Shown: positions 1 through 6,125 of the stretch, piece after piece
Layout of the letters: every line of letters starts with the position of its first letter
Numbering within the stretch: the stretch's first letter is position 1
NCBI GenBank assembly: GCA_041694275.1
Contig: JASMTQ010000099.1
Span: 1 to 14,236, forward strand
Source: M55B118 sp041694275
Lineage (GTDB): Bacteria; Bacillota_I; Bacilli_A; Izemoplasmatales; Izemoplasmataceae
Direction of reading: 5' to 3'
DNA length: 14,236 nucleotides
The notes under the pieces: generated by a model
Databases searched by the model: none
What the model saw: the letters and a program-made list of their open reading frames with translations, nothing else
What the model was told of the DNA's origin: nothing
Position numbers and translations under genes: made by a program

Positions 1-47
1 TTCAAATCGTGTTCACAGCGCTTGATGGTTTGTGATATACTACACAT
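1..47 (-). CDS. Possible 5' end of a leftward gene, cut by the window edge
   Basis: Reading leftward from an ATG at 47-45 there are 15 open codons (MCSISQTIKRCEHDL) running off the window edge. A GGGAGG ribosome binding site lies about 11 bases upstream of the ATG, slightly far but usable, and a candidate leftward promoter lies at 92-120. The fragment is too short to assign a family and could be chance. Confidence 0.25.
   Translation of the reverse strand, partial: MCSISQTIKRCEHDL
12..41 (+). promoter_or_regulatory. Candidate rightward promoter at left edge
   Basis: TTCACA (12-17), an 18-base spacer and TATACT (36-41) preceded by TG form a plausible extended -10 sigma-A promoter. Transcription would start near 47 and run straight into the hairpin at 48-117, giving an RNA of only about 70 bases. 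It lies inside the possible leftward gene, so the RNA would be antisense to that gene's start. This is inferred from sequence only. Confidence 0.3.
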
Positions 48-117
48 GTGGTTCGTATCCTCCCTTTGTGTGGTTTGGTAGTTACACTTATAGGATACGG
101 ATCACCTTTTTATTTTT
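48..117 (+). terminator. Long hairpin followed by a T tract, terminator-like
   Basis: GTGGTTCGTATCCT (48-61) pairs along all 14 positions, two of them G-T wobbles, with AGGATACGGATCAC (92-105). It is followed by a T-rich run at 107-117. The 30-base loop holds a smaller GTGT/ACAC helix (68-71 with 84-87). On the + strand this is a good intrinsic terminator. Its right arm also overlaps the candidate leftward -10 box, and its left arm touches the leftward ribosome binding site, so it might instead be an operator or a 5' leader structure. Confidence 0.45.
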
Positions 118-120
118 CAA
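92..120 (-). promoter_or_regulatory. Candidate leftward promoter
   Basis: Read leftward, TTGAAA (120-115), a 17-base spacer and TATCCT (97-92) resemble a sigma-A promoter with an imperfect -10. It would give a leader of about 40 bases before the possible ATG at 47. The -10 lies within the right arm of the inverted repeat at 48-105. Confidence 0.3.
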
Positions 121-201
121 GACTAGGTCTCACATCTATTGTATATCAACAATCAATATTTCTCTATTAATCGGATAAAAGGATAAATATTATAAAATTT
201 G

Positions 202-210
202 TGGTAAAAT
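202..210 (+). promoter_or_regulatory. Candidate extended -10 promoter for the membrane-protein cluster
   Basis: TGG followed by TAAAAT forms an extended -10 box in a very AT-rich stretch (about 120-210), 36 bases before the first gene's start. No convincing -35 hexamer is present. The next five genes follow with gaps of 9 to 43 bases and no terminator, so this may drive the whole 247-3016 cluster. Confidence 0.35.
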
Positions 211-246
211 ATAACTCGTAACGGCTTATTTGTAATGGGAGGACTT

Positions 247-675
247 ATGAAGCGTATTGTGATCGGTGGGCTTGTGCTTGTTTTCATAACCACTCTCAAT
301 TTTTGGTTTTATAGTGCGTTCAAGCCTCAAGACGTCATACTGAACAGGCTTTTTTCATACGTGTATGAGAATGCTGGTAGTGACTTTACGCCTGAAACGG
401 TTTTGGAATACGTTTTTTACAACAGTTTCGGCGACTTCCTGGCTGTTTTCATGATGCTGATTGCGCTTTCTATACTGATGAGGATTTTGTCGTTTGACCC
501 ACCTGTTTGGCTTTACAGATTTACACTTGTCATGTTTTTGGTATTTGAATTTTTTCAGCTCATCATGCCTGGAAACTTCAAGTGGGTGGATGTGCTCTCA
601 TATATTCTTGCCTATATTCTTGCCATGCCATTCATTGCGTGGCTTGATGAAAAACCCTGTAAGAGGTACTTATAA
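247..675 (+). CDS. Small VanZ-like membrane protein
   Basis: The product is 142 residues if translation starts at the ATG at 247, which sits just after GGGAGGA (237-243). An in-frame ATG at 235 would place the ribosome binding site inside the gene, so it is less likely. Hydrophobic stretches suggest four membrane segments: one at the N-terminus, two in the middle, and one near the C-terminus before a charged tail (WLDEKPCKRYL). The segment FEFFQLIMPGNFKWVDVLSY resembles the VanZ-like family signature of an acidic residue and Gln in a helix, followed by a short loop and Asp-Val. VanZ-like proteins are integral membrane proteins; VanZ gives low-level teicoplanin resistance, but most relatives have no known role. 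The next gene starts 9 bases downstream, so the two are probably cotranscribed. The family call is by eye; the membrane nature is sure. Confidence 0.7.
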   Translation: MKRIVIGGLVLVFITTLNFWFYSAFKPQDVILNRLFSYVYENAGSDFTPETVLEYVFYNSFGDFLAVFMMLIALSILMRILSFDPPVWLYRFTLVMFLVFEFFQLIMPGNFKWVDVLSYILAYILAMPFIAWLDEKPCKRYL

Positions 676-684
676 GAGGTGTCT

Positions 685-1053
685 ATGAATACTACATGTC
701 CGAGATGCAATGGGTTTATCGATGATAAGAAACCCATTTGTCCTCACTGCGGTTATCACCTGAATCAATCTCAAAAAAGAACAGGACCTAATTCTCAATA
801 CGGTTTAAAGGCGCATGAACCAAGAAGCAGACCAAATGCACCAAACGAAGAGCTGCCTATCATCTTTGCGTTTATCGGCTTTTTTGTACCTATCGCAGGG
901 ATTGTGCTTTACCTCGCACTAAACAGGACACGTCCAAAATCTGCATCCTATGCTATCAAAGGCGCGTTCGTAAGCATCGTACTCTCAGCAATCGCATTCA
1001 TGTTTTTCTTCACCATGGTGATTATCCAACCGGGTGCACCAAGTTATATATAA
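685..1053 (+). CDS. Zinc-ribbon membrane protein, paralog 1
   Basis: The product has 122 residues. The ATG at 685 is chosen because AAGAGG (674-679) lies five bases upstream; a GTG two codons earlier overlaps that site. The N-terminus carries two CPxC knuckles (CPRC and CPHC) separated by ten residues, a typical zinc ribbon that should bind one zinc. A hydrophilic linker of about 30 residues follows, then two hydrophobic helices separated by a short basic stretch (NRTRPKSASYAIKGA). The helical part matches the proteins encoded at 1075-1434, 1452-1685 and 1708-2025, so all four come from tandem duplication. Such proteins are usually annotated only as zinc-ribbon domain proteins, with no known function. 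The ribbon is probably cytoplasmic. Confidence 0.8.
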   Translation: MNTTCPRCNGFIDDKKPICPHCGYHLNQSQKRTGPNSQYGLKAHEPRSRPNAPNEELPIIFAFIGFFVPIAGIVLYLALNRTRPKSASYAIKGAFVSIVLSAIAFMFFFTMVIIQPGAPSYI

Positions 1054-1074
1054 AACTTTAAGGAGTGTAATACT

Positions 1075-1434
1075 ATGGCCAAACTGAATTATTGCCCGAA
1101 CTGCGGCGAACCTCTAAAAGAGAACTACAAGGTATGTCCTTCATGCGGACAGGCGCTTGATCAAAGCAGTGACGCGGATCCATTCGCCTCTTATGAAGCG
1201 CCACACACACAACCATCTTACCAACAGCACCCAGACTACAACCCTGAAGGCAGTACATTCGGATGGGCCGTTCTTGGCTTTTTCATTCCGGTTGTCGGAC
1301 TCATTCTTTATCTCGTGTGGCAGACTGAAAGACCGCTTGCTGCAAAAAGTGCAGGGACTGGCGCGCTCGTTAGTGTTGTCATTAGTTTGCTCAGCTTCAT
1401 GTTTTTGGCAACCGTCGCCGGCGCACAATTATAG
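1075..1434 (+). CDS. Zinc-ribbon membrane protein, paralog 2
   Basis: The product has 119 residues. The ATG at 1075 is preceded by AAGGAG at good distance. Two knuckles, CPNC and CPSC, are ten residues apart near the N-terminus. A polar linker rich in Gln, Pro and His follows, then two membrane helices. Between the helices lies the sequence YLVWQTERPLAAKSAGTGAL, which is nearly repeated in the paralog at 1708-2025; these two are the closest pair of the cluster. It begins 21 bases after the previous gene, with no terminator between. The function is not known. The conserved Glu-Arg-Pro plus small-residue segment between the helices is the part most likely to matter. Confidence 0.85.
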   Translation: MAKLNYCPNCGEPLKENYKVCPSCGQALDQSSDADPFASYEAPHTQPSYQQHPDYNPEGSTFGWAVLGFFIPVVGLILYLVWQTERPLAAKSAGTGALVSVVISLLSFMFLATVAGAQL

Positions 1435-1451
1435 ATTTTGGAGATGAGACC

Positions 1452-1685
1452 ATGCAAGAACCAAAAAAGAGTGAAAACAGCACCCCTGAAAAAGTTGAAA
1501 AGACTTTTTGGTGGACGGTGCTTGGCTTGCTTGCACCACCCATAGGCATTGCTTTTTACTTCCAGATGAAAAGAGAAAGAGCCGAGGCAGCAACCGCGGT
1601 TCTAATAGGAACCATGATTGGATTTGGCGTTATATTCATCGGGCTTTTCATCCTTGGAATCTTCATGGGCGCACAAGCTGCATAA
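1452..1685 (+). CDS. Small two-helix membrane protein, paralog without zinc ribbon
   Basis: The product has 77 residues; its ribosome binding site GGAG (1440-1443) lies eight bases before the ATG. The hydrophobic part (WWTVLGLLAPPIGIAFYFQ, then KRERAEAATAVLIG and a second helix) aligns with the membrane part of the neighbouring zinc-ribbon proteins. Here the zinc ribbon is replaced by a short charged tail (MQEPKKSENSTPEKVEK) with no cysteine. It is a member of the same paralog family that has lost, or never had, the metal-binding head. It sits between two full-length members with 17- and 22-base gaps, so it is probably made with them and could form mixed complexes. That last point is inference. 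Confidence 0.75.
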   Translation: MQEPKKSENSTPEKVEKTFWWTVLGLLAPPIGIAFYFQMKRERAEAATAVLIGTMIGFGVIFIGLFILGIFMGAQAA

Positions 1686-1707
1686 CACGTGAGAAAGGCT
1701 GGATGAC

Positions 1708-2025
1708 ATGGAAAAATACTGCACAAACTGTGGAGAACCGCTCAAACCACACTACAAGGTCTGTCCGAACTGTGGTCAGCCCGTCAATAGAAAAGAAAAC
1801 CATTATGACGATGCCTACGTGAGTCAACTTGGTGGACATCAAAATGAAGAAGGCGACACCTTTGTCTGGGGAATTCTTGGATTTTTCTTCCCCCTTGTCG
1901 GACTCATTTTATTCCTGGTCTGGCAAGGCGAGAGACCGATGGCTGCGAAAAGCGCCGGGACCGGCGCTTTGATCGGGTTTGTCTTTGGAACGGTTTTCGG
2001 ATCGTTTTTCATTACTGGAATTTAG
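1708..2025 (+). CDS. Zinc-ribbon membrane protein, paralog 3
   Basis: The product has 105 residues. GAAAGG (1693-1698) serves as ribosome binding site. The knuckles CTNC and CPNC are ten residues apart. The N-terminal sequence (NCGEPLKPHYKVCPNCGQP) closely matches the protein at 1075-1434, as does the inter-helix segment FLVWQGERPMAAKSAGTGAL. Two membrane helices end the protein only a few residues before the stop. It is the last of the four tandem paralogs. No function is known for the family. The high similarity to the protein two genes upstream suggests a fairly recent duplication or gene conversion. Confidence 0.85.
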   Translation: MEKYCTNCGEPLKPHYKVCPNCGQPVNRKENHYDDAYVSQLGGHQNEEGDTFVWGILGFFFPLVGLILFLVWQGERPMAAKSAGTGALIGFVFGTVFGSFFITGI

Positions 2026-2068
2026 TAATCAAGATATATTATAAAACAGTAAAGGGAAGGGGAAACGT

Positions 2069-3016
2069 ATGGAATCAAAGTTTACGGGTGGATTGCTGGG
2101 ACTCATAGGCATTACCATTGCGGCATTCCTTGGCAAACTCAAAACCAGAATCATCTTCAACAAGACCGTGGGTGATGATCTTCGAAAAGACAAAGCCGTA
2201 GACATCAAGCAGGGAACGTACCTCGGGCTATTCAAAAAAATCACCATGGGCCCGATGAAAATGTTCATTGACGGCTCCATCCAAGGGTATACAGCCCACC
2301 TTAAAAAACCTTATTTCAAACCCCACAAGACAAGAACCCAGGATAAAGACTATAGAGGCTACGCCGCGTGGGACATGAAAGATTACGAAGAAAAAGTCGC
2401 CTTTTTAAATGCCAAAGACCGTCAGTACGCCACCCATGGCAACGGCGACCAGGGCATTGAAAACATTATAACCACAGAAGAACTGCATCCGAGTGACGCA
2501 CGCAATATCATTATCCACTCGCAAATGGCAAGCGAGGATCATTTGAAACGCATGGCCAAAATGGACATGGAAGCGTCGTTTTTCCCGGTTCACACCTACG
2601 TATGGGGCAAACCCCACCGTGAACAGTACCTTGGAGAAGACCGCGCGAAACGCCTTGATCCCTTGAAAAGCGCAGAAACGCATGGTGTCAACTACACCTC
2701 GCACAACGACGCACCAGTCACGCCGCCTGATCCTTTCACCCTCGTCTGGAGCGCGGTCGCAAGAATTGATGAAGACGGCAACGTACTCGGGCCTGATCAA
2801 AAAGTATCCGCCTACCACGCCATCCGCTCCATTACCGCCAATGCCGCAAGACAGTATTACATCGAAGATAGAGGCATCCTAAAAGAAGGCAACATGGCGG
2901 ATTTCATCGTTATCGACAAGGATCCTTTCAATGTGGATGAAGACACCCTTAAAACCATCACGGTACGAAAAACCTATTTTGATGGAAAATGCGTGTTTGA
3001 AAGTGAAAACGTTTAA
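2069..3016 (+). CDS. Amidohydrolase family 3 (YtcJ-like), lacking the N-terminal half
   Basis: The product has 315 residues, whereas intact YtcJ-like amidohydrolases usually have over 500. Family landmarks of the second half are present in order: MKMFIDGSIQG (about 64-74), the His of THGNGDQG, the His of IIIHSQ, the Asp-containing SHNDAPVTPPDP, and the C-terminal GILKEGNMADFIVIDKDPF typical of the small beta domain. Missing is the first half of the barrel, with the His-x-His metal motif, so a normal two-metal site is unlikely. Only 43 bases separate it from the previous gene, leaving no room for the missing part in another frame. The first 30 residues include a hydrophobic stretch (GGLLGLIGITIAAFLG), perhaps the deletion junction. 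A strong ribosome binding site (AAGGGAAGGGG) precedes the ATG, so it may still be translated. It is either a decaying gene or a protein with a new role. Confidence 0.7.
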   Translation: MESKFTGGLLGLIGITIAAFLGKLKTRIIFNKTVGDDLRKDKAVDIKQGTYLGLFKKITMGPMKMFIDGSIQGYTAHLKKPYFKPHKTRTQDKDYRGYAAWDMKDYEEKVAFLNAKDRQYATHGNGDQGIENIITTEELHPSDARNIIIHSQMASEDHLKRMAKMDMEASFFPVHTYVWGKPHREQYLGEDRAKRLDPLKSAETHGVNYTSHNDAPVTPPDPFTLVWSAVARIDEDGNVLGPDQKVSAYHAIRSITANAARQYYIEDRGILKEGNMADFIVIDKDPFNVDEDTLKTITVRKTYFDGKCVFESENV

Positions 3017-3026
3017 CAGAGGATTT

Positions 3027-3059
3027 CAGGGTCAATAAATTGACACTACGCTGACCCTG
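3027..3059. repeat. 8-bp inverted repeat straddling the -35 box of the riboswitch promoter
   Basis: CAGGGTCA (3027-3034) and TGACCCTG (3052-3059) are perfect inverse copies 17 bases apart. One arm lies just upstream of the -35 box and the other in the promoter spacer. No T tract follows, so an intrinsic terminator for the amidohydrolase gene is not well supported. An operator for a dimeric repressor is a possible reading. Confidence 0.5.
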
Positions 3060-3068
3060 TGCTACACT
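3040..3068 (+). promoter_or_regulatory. Strong sigma-A promoter of the lysine riboswitch transcript
   Basis: TTGACA (3040-3045) is a perfect -35. It is followed by a 17-base spacer and TACACT (3063-3068), preceded by TG one base upstream (extended -10). Transcription should start near 3075, five to six bases before the first helix of the riboswitch. Confidence 0.8.
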
Positions 3069-3079
3069 GCACACAATAG

Positions 3080-3275
3080 CTTTATGAAAGAGGCGCGTCA
3101 ATCATGAGTACCCTCGGGGAAAGGGAAAGACGCCGAAGCGCATGCTGGGCTCAGGGCGAATAGCCGTGAGACTGTTCCTAAACTTCCCAAGGTGGACGGA
3201 ATGTGCTTTTATAAAGTGGGGTATGATTGATTTTTCATGCGCCCACGACCTCGATTCGTGGGCGCATTTTCTTTT
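3080..3275 (+). promoter_or_regulatory. Lysine riboswitch (L-box) with expression platform
   Basis: The leader carries the conserved blocks of the lysine aptamer in order: AGAGGCGC (3090-3097), GAGTA (3106-3110), GCCGAAGC, GCTGG, and GAGACTGTTC (3168-3177). The closing helix P1 is visible: CTTTATGAAAG (3080-3090) pairs with CTTTTATAAAG (3206-3216), with one wobble. Downstream, GTGGGGTATGA (3216-3226) can pair with TCATGCGCCCAC (3235-3246), leaving one bulged G and forming an antiterminator. That pairing excludes the terminator hairpin at 3237-3267. As in known L-boxes, lysine binding should stabilise P1, free the terminator arm and stop transcription, so the downstream gene is made when lysine is low. 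The aptamer identity rests on consensus blocks recognised by eye; the competing pairings were checked base by base. Confidence 0.88.
3237..3275 (+). terminator. Intrinsic terminator of the lysine riboswitch
   Basis: ATGCGCCCACGA (3237-3248) pairs perfectly with TCGTGGGCGCAT (3256-3267) over 12 base pairs around a 7-base loop. It is followed by a T-rich run to 3275. It lies between the aptamer and the start codon at 3290 and acts as the off-state of the switch. Confidence 0.9.
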
Positions 3276-3289
3276 GAACAGGTGATACT

Positions 3290-4468
3290 ATGCAACCAAC
3301 ACACAACTTAAAAACAAATAGACACGCGGATCTTGCGCACGCGTATGAAAATACGGTGCGTGACACCCGTCGCGCGCTCCATGAGATTCCGGAGCTGGGG
3401 TTTGATCTGCCAAAAACGAGCGCCTACGTTGAAGCCCGACTTCAAAGCCTTGGATACCAGACAGAAAAAACGGCGCAAAGTGGCATCATCGCCAAAAGAG
3501 AAGGGCAGAGTCCAAAGGCCGTGGCCTTTAGAAGTGACATGGACGCCTTGCCTATTTTTGAAAACACCAATGCGCCCTATCAGTCCAAACATCCAGGCAA
3601 CATGCACGCTTGTGGTCATGACGGCCATATGACGATGCTCCTTGCATTTGCGGCGTTTATCGCAGAGCAGCCTGCACCAAGCCAGACAATCGTCTTCATC
3701 TTCCAACCCGCTGAAGAAACCGGCGGAGGGGCTAAAGAAGTCATCAACGAAGACGTGCTTGAAACCTACAACATCGAATCCATTTTCGGCATGCATCTTT
3801 ATCCTGAACTGCCTGAAGGGGTCCTCGGCCTAAAATCAGGAACCCTCATGGCTCAGGACGGCGAAGTGGACGTGACCGTTCACGGACTTGGGACCCATGG
3901 TGCACAGCCCCATCTTGGAAGAGACGCCATTTTGGCGGCGTCCCATCTCGTAACGCAGTACCACAGTGTCATGGGCAGATTCATCGACCCTAGAAAAGCT
4001 GCGATTATCAACGTCGGCTCCATCAAAAGCGGTGGAAGCCGAAATGTCGTCAGTGAAAAAGCGGAGATTGAAGGCACGCTTCGTGCTTTTGACAAGGAGA
4101 CCTATGAAACCTTGAAATCCACGATCACACGGATCAACAAAGGCGTTGAAGCGTCATTCAACGTACAAATAGACACCATGTTCAAAGATCTCTATCCCCC
4201 TGTTGTCAACAACGAAGATCTGCATGCGACGATGCTGGATACGTTCAATGAAGACGAATACGAGATCATGGAGCCCATGCTTCTTGCGGAGGATTTCGCA
4301 TACTACCAAGAAGAAGTACCTGGCTACTTTATGGTTCTTGGCACTAAAAATGAAGAAAAGGGCTTCACCTATCCCCTTCACAGTCCGAGATTCAACTTTG
4401 ACGAATCCGTTCTTAAAACAGGCCTTGAAGCCTATATCCGCATTGCGGATAGATTGGACATTTTATAA
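3290..4468 (+). CDS. M20 family metallo-deacetylase, probable N-acetyldiaminopimelate deacetylase
   Basis: The product has 392 residues, normal for the M20D amidohydrolase group (YkuR-like, hippurate hydrolase-like). Landmarks are HEIPELGFDLPKT near the N-terminus, FRSDMDALP, the metal-site block MHACGHDGH (Cys108, His110), PAEETGGGAKE (Glu142-Glu143), GMHLYPELP (His169) and a C-terminal LHSPRF His. The Cys ligand is typical of M20D enzymes. The group removes acyl groups from amino acids. Placement directly behind a lysine riboswitch points to N-acetyl-L,L-diaminopimelate deacetylation, the late step of the acetyl branch of diaminopimelate and lysine synthesis. The enzyme should be cytoplasmic, as no signal peptide is seen. 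It is a single-gene unit ending at a terminator. The ATG follows AGGTGAT. The family is sure; the exact substrate is inferred from the riboswitch. Confidence 0.85.
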   Translation: MQPTHNLKTNRHADLAHAYENTVRDTRRALHEIPELGFDLPKTSAYVEARLQSLGYQTEKTAQSGIIAKREGQSPKAVAFRSDMDALPIFENTNAPYQSKHPGNMHACGHDGHMTMLLAFAAFIAEQPAPSQTIVFIFQPAEETGGGAKEVINEDVLETYNIESIFGMHLYPELPEGVLGLKSGTLMAQDGEVDVTVHGLGTHGAQPHLGRDAILAASHLVTQYHSVMGRFIDPRKAAIINVGSIKSGGSRNVVSEKAEIEGTLRAFDKETYETLKSTITRINKGVEASFNVQIDTMFKDLYPPVVNNEDLHATMLDTFNEDEYEIMEPMLLAEDFAYYQEEVPGYFMVLGTKNEEKGFTYPLHSPRFNFDESVLKTGLEAYIRIADRLDIL

Positions 4469-4478
4469 GATTTCACTC

Positions 4479-4506
4479 AGGCCCTTTCATATAGGGGCCT
4501 TTTTTT
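4479..4506 (+). terminator. Intrinsic terminator after the M20 deacetylase gene
   Basis: AGGCCC (4479-4484) pairs with GGGCCT (4495-4500), extended inward by a wobble pair. A run of six T follows at 4501-4506. Confidence 0.85.
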
Positions 4507-4507
4507 A

Positions 4508-4513
4508 TATAAT
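4508..4513 (+). promoter_or_regulatory. Candidate -10 box for galU
   Basis: TATAAT lies directly after the T tract of the preceding terminator, 35 bases before the galU start. No good -35 box is visible, because the expected place falls in the terminator hairpin. The assignment is plausible but weak. Confidence 0.35.
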
Positions 4514-4548
4514 GAAGATACTGCATATTGAAAGGGGATTCATTAACC

Positions 4549-5412
4549 ATGAAAGTAAGAAAAGCCATTATTCCAGCCGCGGGTCTCGGGACACGTTTCA
4601 TACCCGCAACAAAGGCACAACCAAAGGAAATGCTGCCTATTGTCGATAAACCAACGCTTCAATACATCATTGAAGAGGCGGTTGATTCTGGTATCGAAGA
4701 AATACTTATCATCACCGGTAGAAACAAAACCTCTATCGAGGATCATTTTGACCGTTCTATCGAACTTGAAATGGTGCTTGAAGAAAAAGGCAAGGATGAC
4801 TTACTCAAACAGGTCCGTGCCATCAGTGACATGGTTGACATTCACTACATCAGACAAAAAGAACCGCTTGGCCTTGGTCACGCAATTCACAGAGCCAAAA
4901 GCTTTATTGGCAGTGAGCCGTTTGCAGTTATGCTGGGTGACGATATCGTCTATAACGAAAACAAACCCTGCCTCAAACAGATGATGGAAGTCTACGAAAA
5001 AGAAGATGCCTCCGTCCTCGGTGTTCAAACCGTAGACTGGGACGATGTCTCGAAATACGGAATCGTTGATGGTAAACAACTGGGCAATCGTCTTTACAGT
5101 GTGAGCGGCATGGTGGAAAAACCGGATAGAGGTGACGCACCAAGCAATGTTGCGGTTCTTGGACGCTACATCATCAACCCTGAAATTTTTGAAATCCTTG
5201 AAAACACAAAACCTGGCAAAGGCGGAGAAATCCAGCTCACTGACGCGCTCAAGGAACTGGCCACAAAACAGAAAATGGTCGCCTATGATTTTGAAGGCAT
5301 CCGCTATGACGTTGGAAACAAACTCGGATTCCTTAAAGCCACCGTTGAATTCGCACTCAGACGCGATGACTTGAAAGACAGCTTCAAAGCGTATCTTGAT
5401 AGTCTCAAATAA
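4549..5412 (+). CDS. galU: UTP-glucose-1-phosphate uridylyltransferase
   Basis: The product has 287 residues, normal for bacterial GalU. The ATG at 4549 fits the family N-terminus (MKVRKAIIPAAGLGTR) and follows AAAGGGG; an upstream TTG at 4528 would add seven residues outside the family pattern. The nucleotide-binding signature GLGTR is at 12-16 and KEMLPIVDKP, with Lys26, follows. Further landmarks are QKEPLGLGHAI, MLGDDI with the metal-binding Asp, and GGEIQLTDAL. The enzyme makes UDP-glucose from UTP and glucose-1-phosphate in the cytoplasm. UDP-glucose feeds glycolipid anchors, teichoic acid glucosylation, capsule and galactose metabolism. It stands alone between terminators, so it is its own transcription unit. 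Confidence 0.95.
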   Translation: MKVRKAIIPAAGLGTRFIPATKAQPKEMLPIVDKPTLQYIIEEAVDSGIEEILIITGRNKTSIEDHFDRSIELEMVLEEKGKDDLLKQVRAISDMVDIHYIRQKEPLGLGHAIHRAKSFIGSEPFAVMLGDDIVYNENKPCLKQMMEVYEKEDASVLGVQTVDWDDVSKYGIVDGKQLGNRLYSVSGMVEKPDRGDAPSNVAVLGRYIINPEIFEILENTKPGKGGEIQLTDALKELATKQKMVAYDFEGIRYDVGNKLGFLKATVEFALRRDDLKDSFKAYLDSLK

Positions 5413-5416
5413 AAAA

Positions 5417-5439
5417 ACGCAAGCATTGGCTTGCGTTTT
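5417..5439. terminator. Bidirectional terminator between galU and pcm
   Basis: ACGCAAGC (5417-5424) pairs perfectly with GCTTGCGT (5429-5436) around the loop ATTG. A run of A precedes it and T follows, so it can work for the converging genes on both strands. The pcm stop codon overlaps its right edge. Confidence 0.85.
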
Positions 5440-6070
5440 ATATAAGCGGAACAAATCTGCATAAAGCGAGATTTTCCCTTTTGCAGTTTCGGTTTTCATG
5501 TTTGGTTATAAGGGTAAGCTCCTGATTTAAGCGGCTGCCTAGTGGAATAATCATCCGTCCACCGACCTTGAGCTGTTTTAAAAGCGAGACAGGAACTTCA
5601 TCTGTCGCAGCGGTCACAATGATCTTGTCAAACGGTGCATGGTCAGGAAGCCCTTCTTTTCCATCGCCGTGTACCGTATTCACGTTGTCGATTTCCTGCG
5701 CTTTAAGATTTCGTTTTGCCTTGTGATAAAGCGGTTCAACGTTTTCGATGGTGTAGACTTCTTTTGCCAGGTGCGAAAGTATTGCGGCTTGAAAGCCTGA
5801 ACCCGTTCCGATTTCCAAAACCTTGTCTTCCCATTTGATATCAAGTGCTTCACTCATGAGCGCCACGATGTAAGGCTGAGAAATTGTTTGACCCTCGCCG
5901 ATCAGCAAAGGCTGATCTTCATACGCTACGTTTTTGTAAAATGGATCGACGAATTCGTGTCTTGGCACTTTCAAAAAAGCGTCAAGCACGTCTTCATCCT
6001 CGATTCCCCTGTGTTTCAGCTGGTATTTAACCATCTGGTTTTGTTTCAACGTATAATCCATACTATTCAC
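5438..6070 (-). CDS. pcm: Protein-L-isoaspartate O-methyltransferase
   Basis: The product has 210 residues, normal for the family. It carries the family block GEGQTISQPYIVALM (about 58-72), SAM-binding motif I VLEIGTGSGFQAAIL (84-98), and the later DKIIVTAAT and GGRMIIPLG motifs. The enzyme methylates isoaspartyl residues in aged proteins with S-adenosylmethionine, allowing their repair in the cytoplasm. The start is taken as the GTG at 6070-6068, because GGGGAGGG lies seven bases upstream. The ATG three codons later is too far from that site. It runs opposite to galU and diverges from the gamma-glutamyltransferase gene. Pcm is scattered rather than universal in Bacillota, so it is mildly notable here. 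Confidence 0.93.
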   Translation of the reverse strand: MNSMDYTLKQNQMVKYQLKHRGIEDEDVLDAFLKVPRHEFVDPFYKNVAYEDQPLLIGEGQTISQPYIVALMSEALDIKWEDKVLEIGTGSGFQAAILSHLAKEVYTIENVEPLYHKAKRNLKAQEIDNVNTVHGDGKEGLPDHAPFDKIIVTAATDEVPVSLLKQLKVGGRMIIPLGSRLNQELTLITKHENRNCKRENLALCRFVPLI

Positions 6071-6099
6071 TTCAAATCCCTCCCCAGAAATTCACGCTT

Positions 6100-6108
6100 A
6101 TTATACCA
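6100..6108 (-). promoter_or_regulatory. Extended -10 promoter of pcm
   Basis: Read leftward, TGG followed by TATAAT (6108-6100) is an extended -10 box with a consensus hexamer, 30 bases before the GTG start. The -35 region is poor, and the palindrome at 6126-6140 overlaps it. Confidence 0.6.
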
Positions 6109-6125
6109 CAAATCGTAAAAAGCGG

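Noticed and set aside
48..117. Purine-type or other small riboswitch at the left edge
   Set aside because: The hairpin has no conserved aptamer core that I can recognise, and no gene follows closely on the + strand.
2026..2068. Terminator or separate promoter between the zinc-ribbon genes and the amidohydrolase
   Set aside because: TTACT and AGTAA can pair around 2010-2030 but no T run follows. The AT-rich ATATATTATAAAA has no matching -35, so the gene is best seen as read through from upstream.
4801..5499. Long leftward open frame of 232 residues opposite galU
   Set aside because: It is an antisense shadow of galU and overlaps the pcm 3' end and the shared terminator. No ribosome binding site or recognisable protein was seen.
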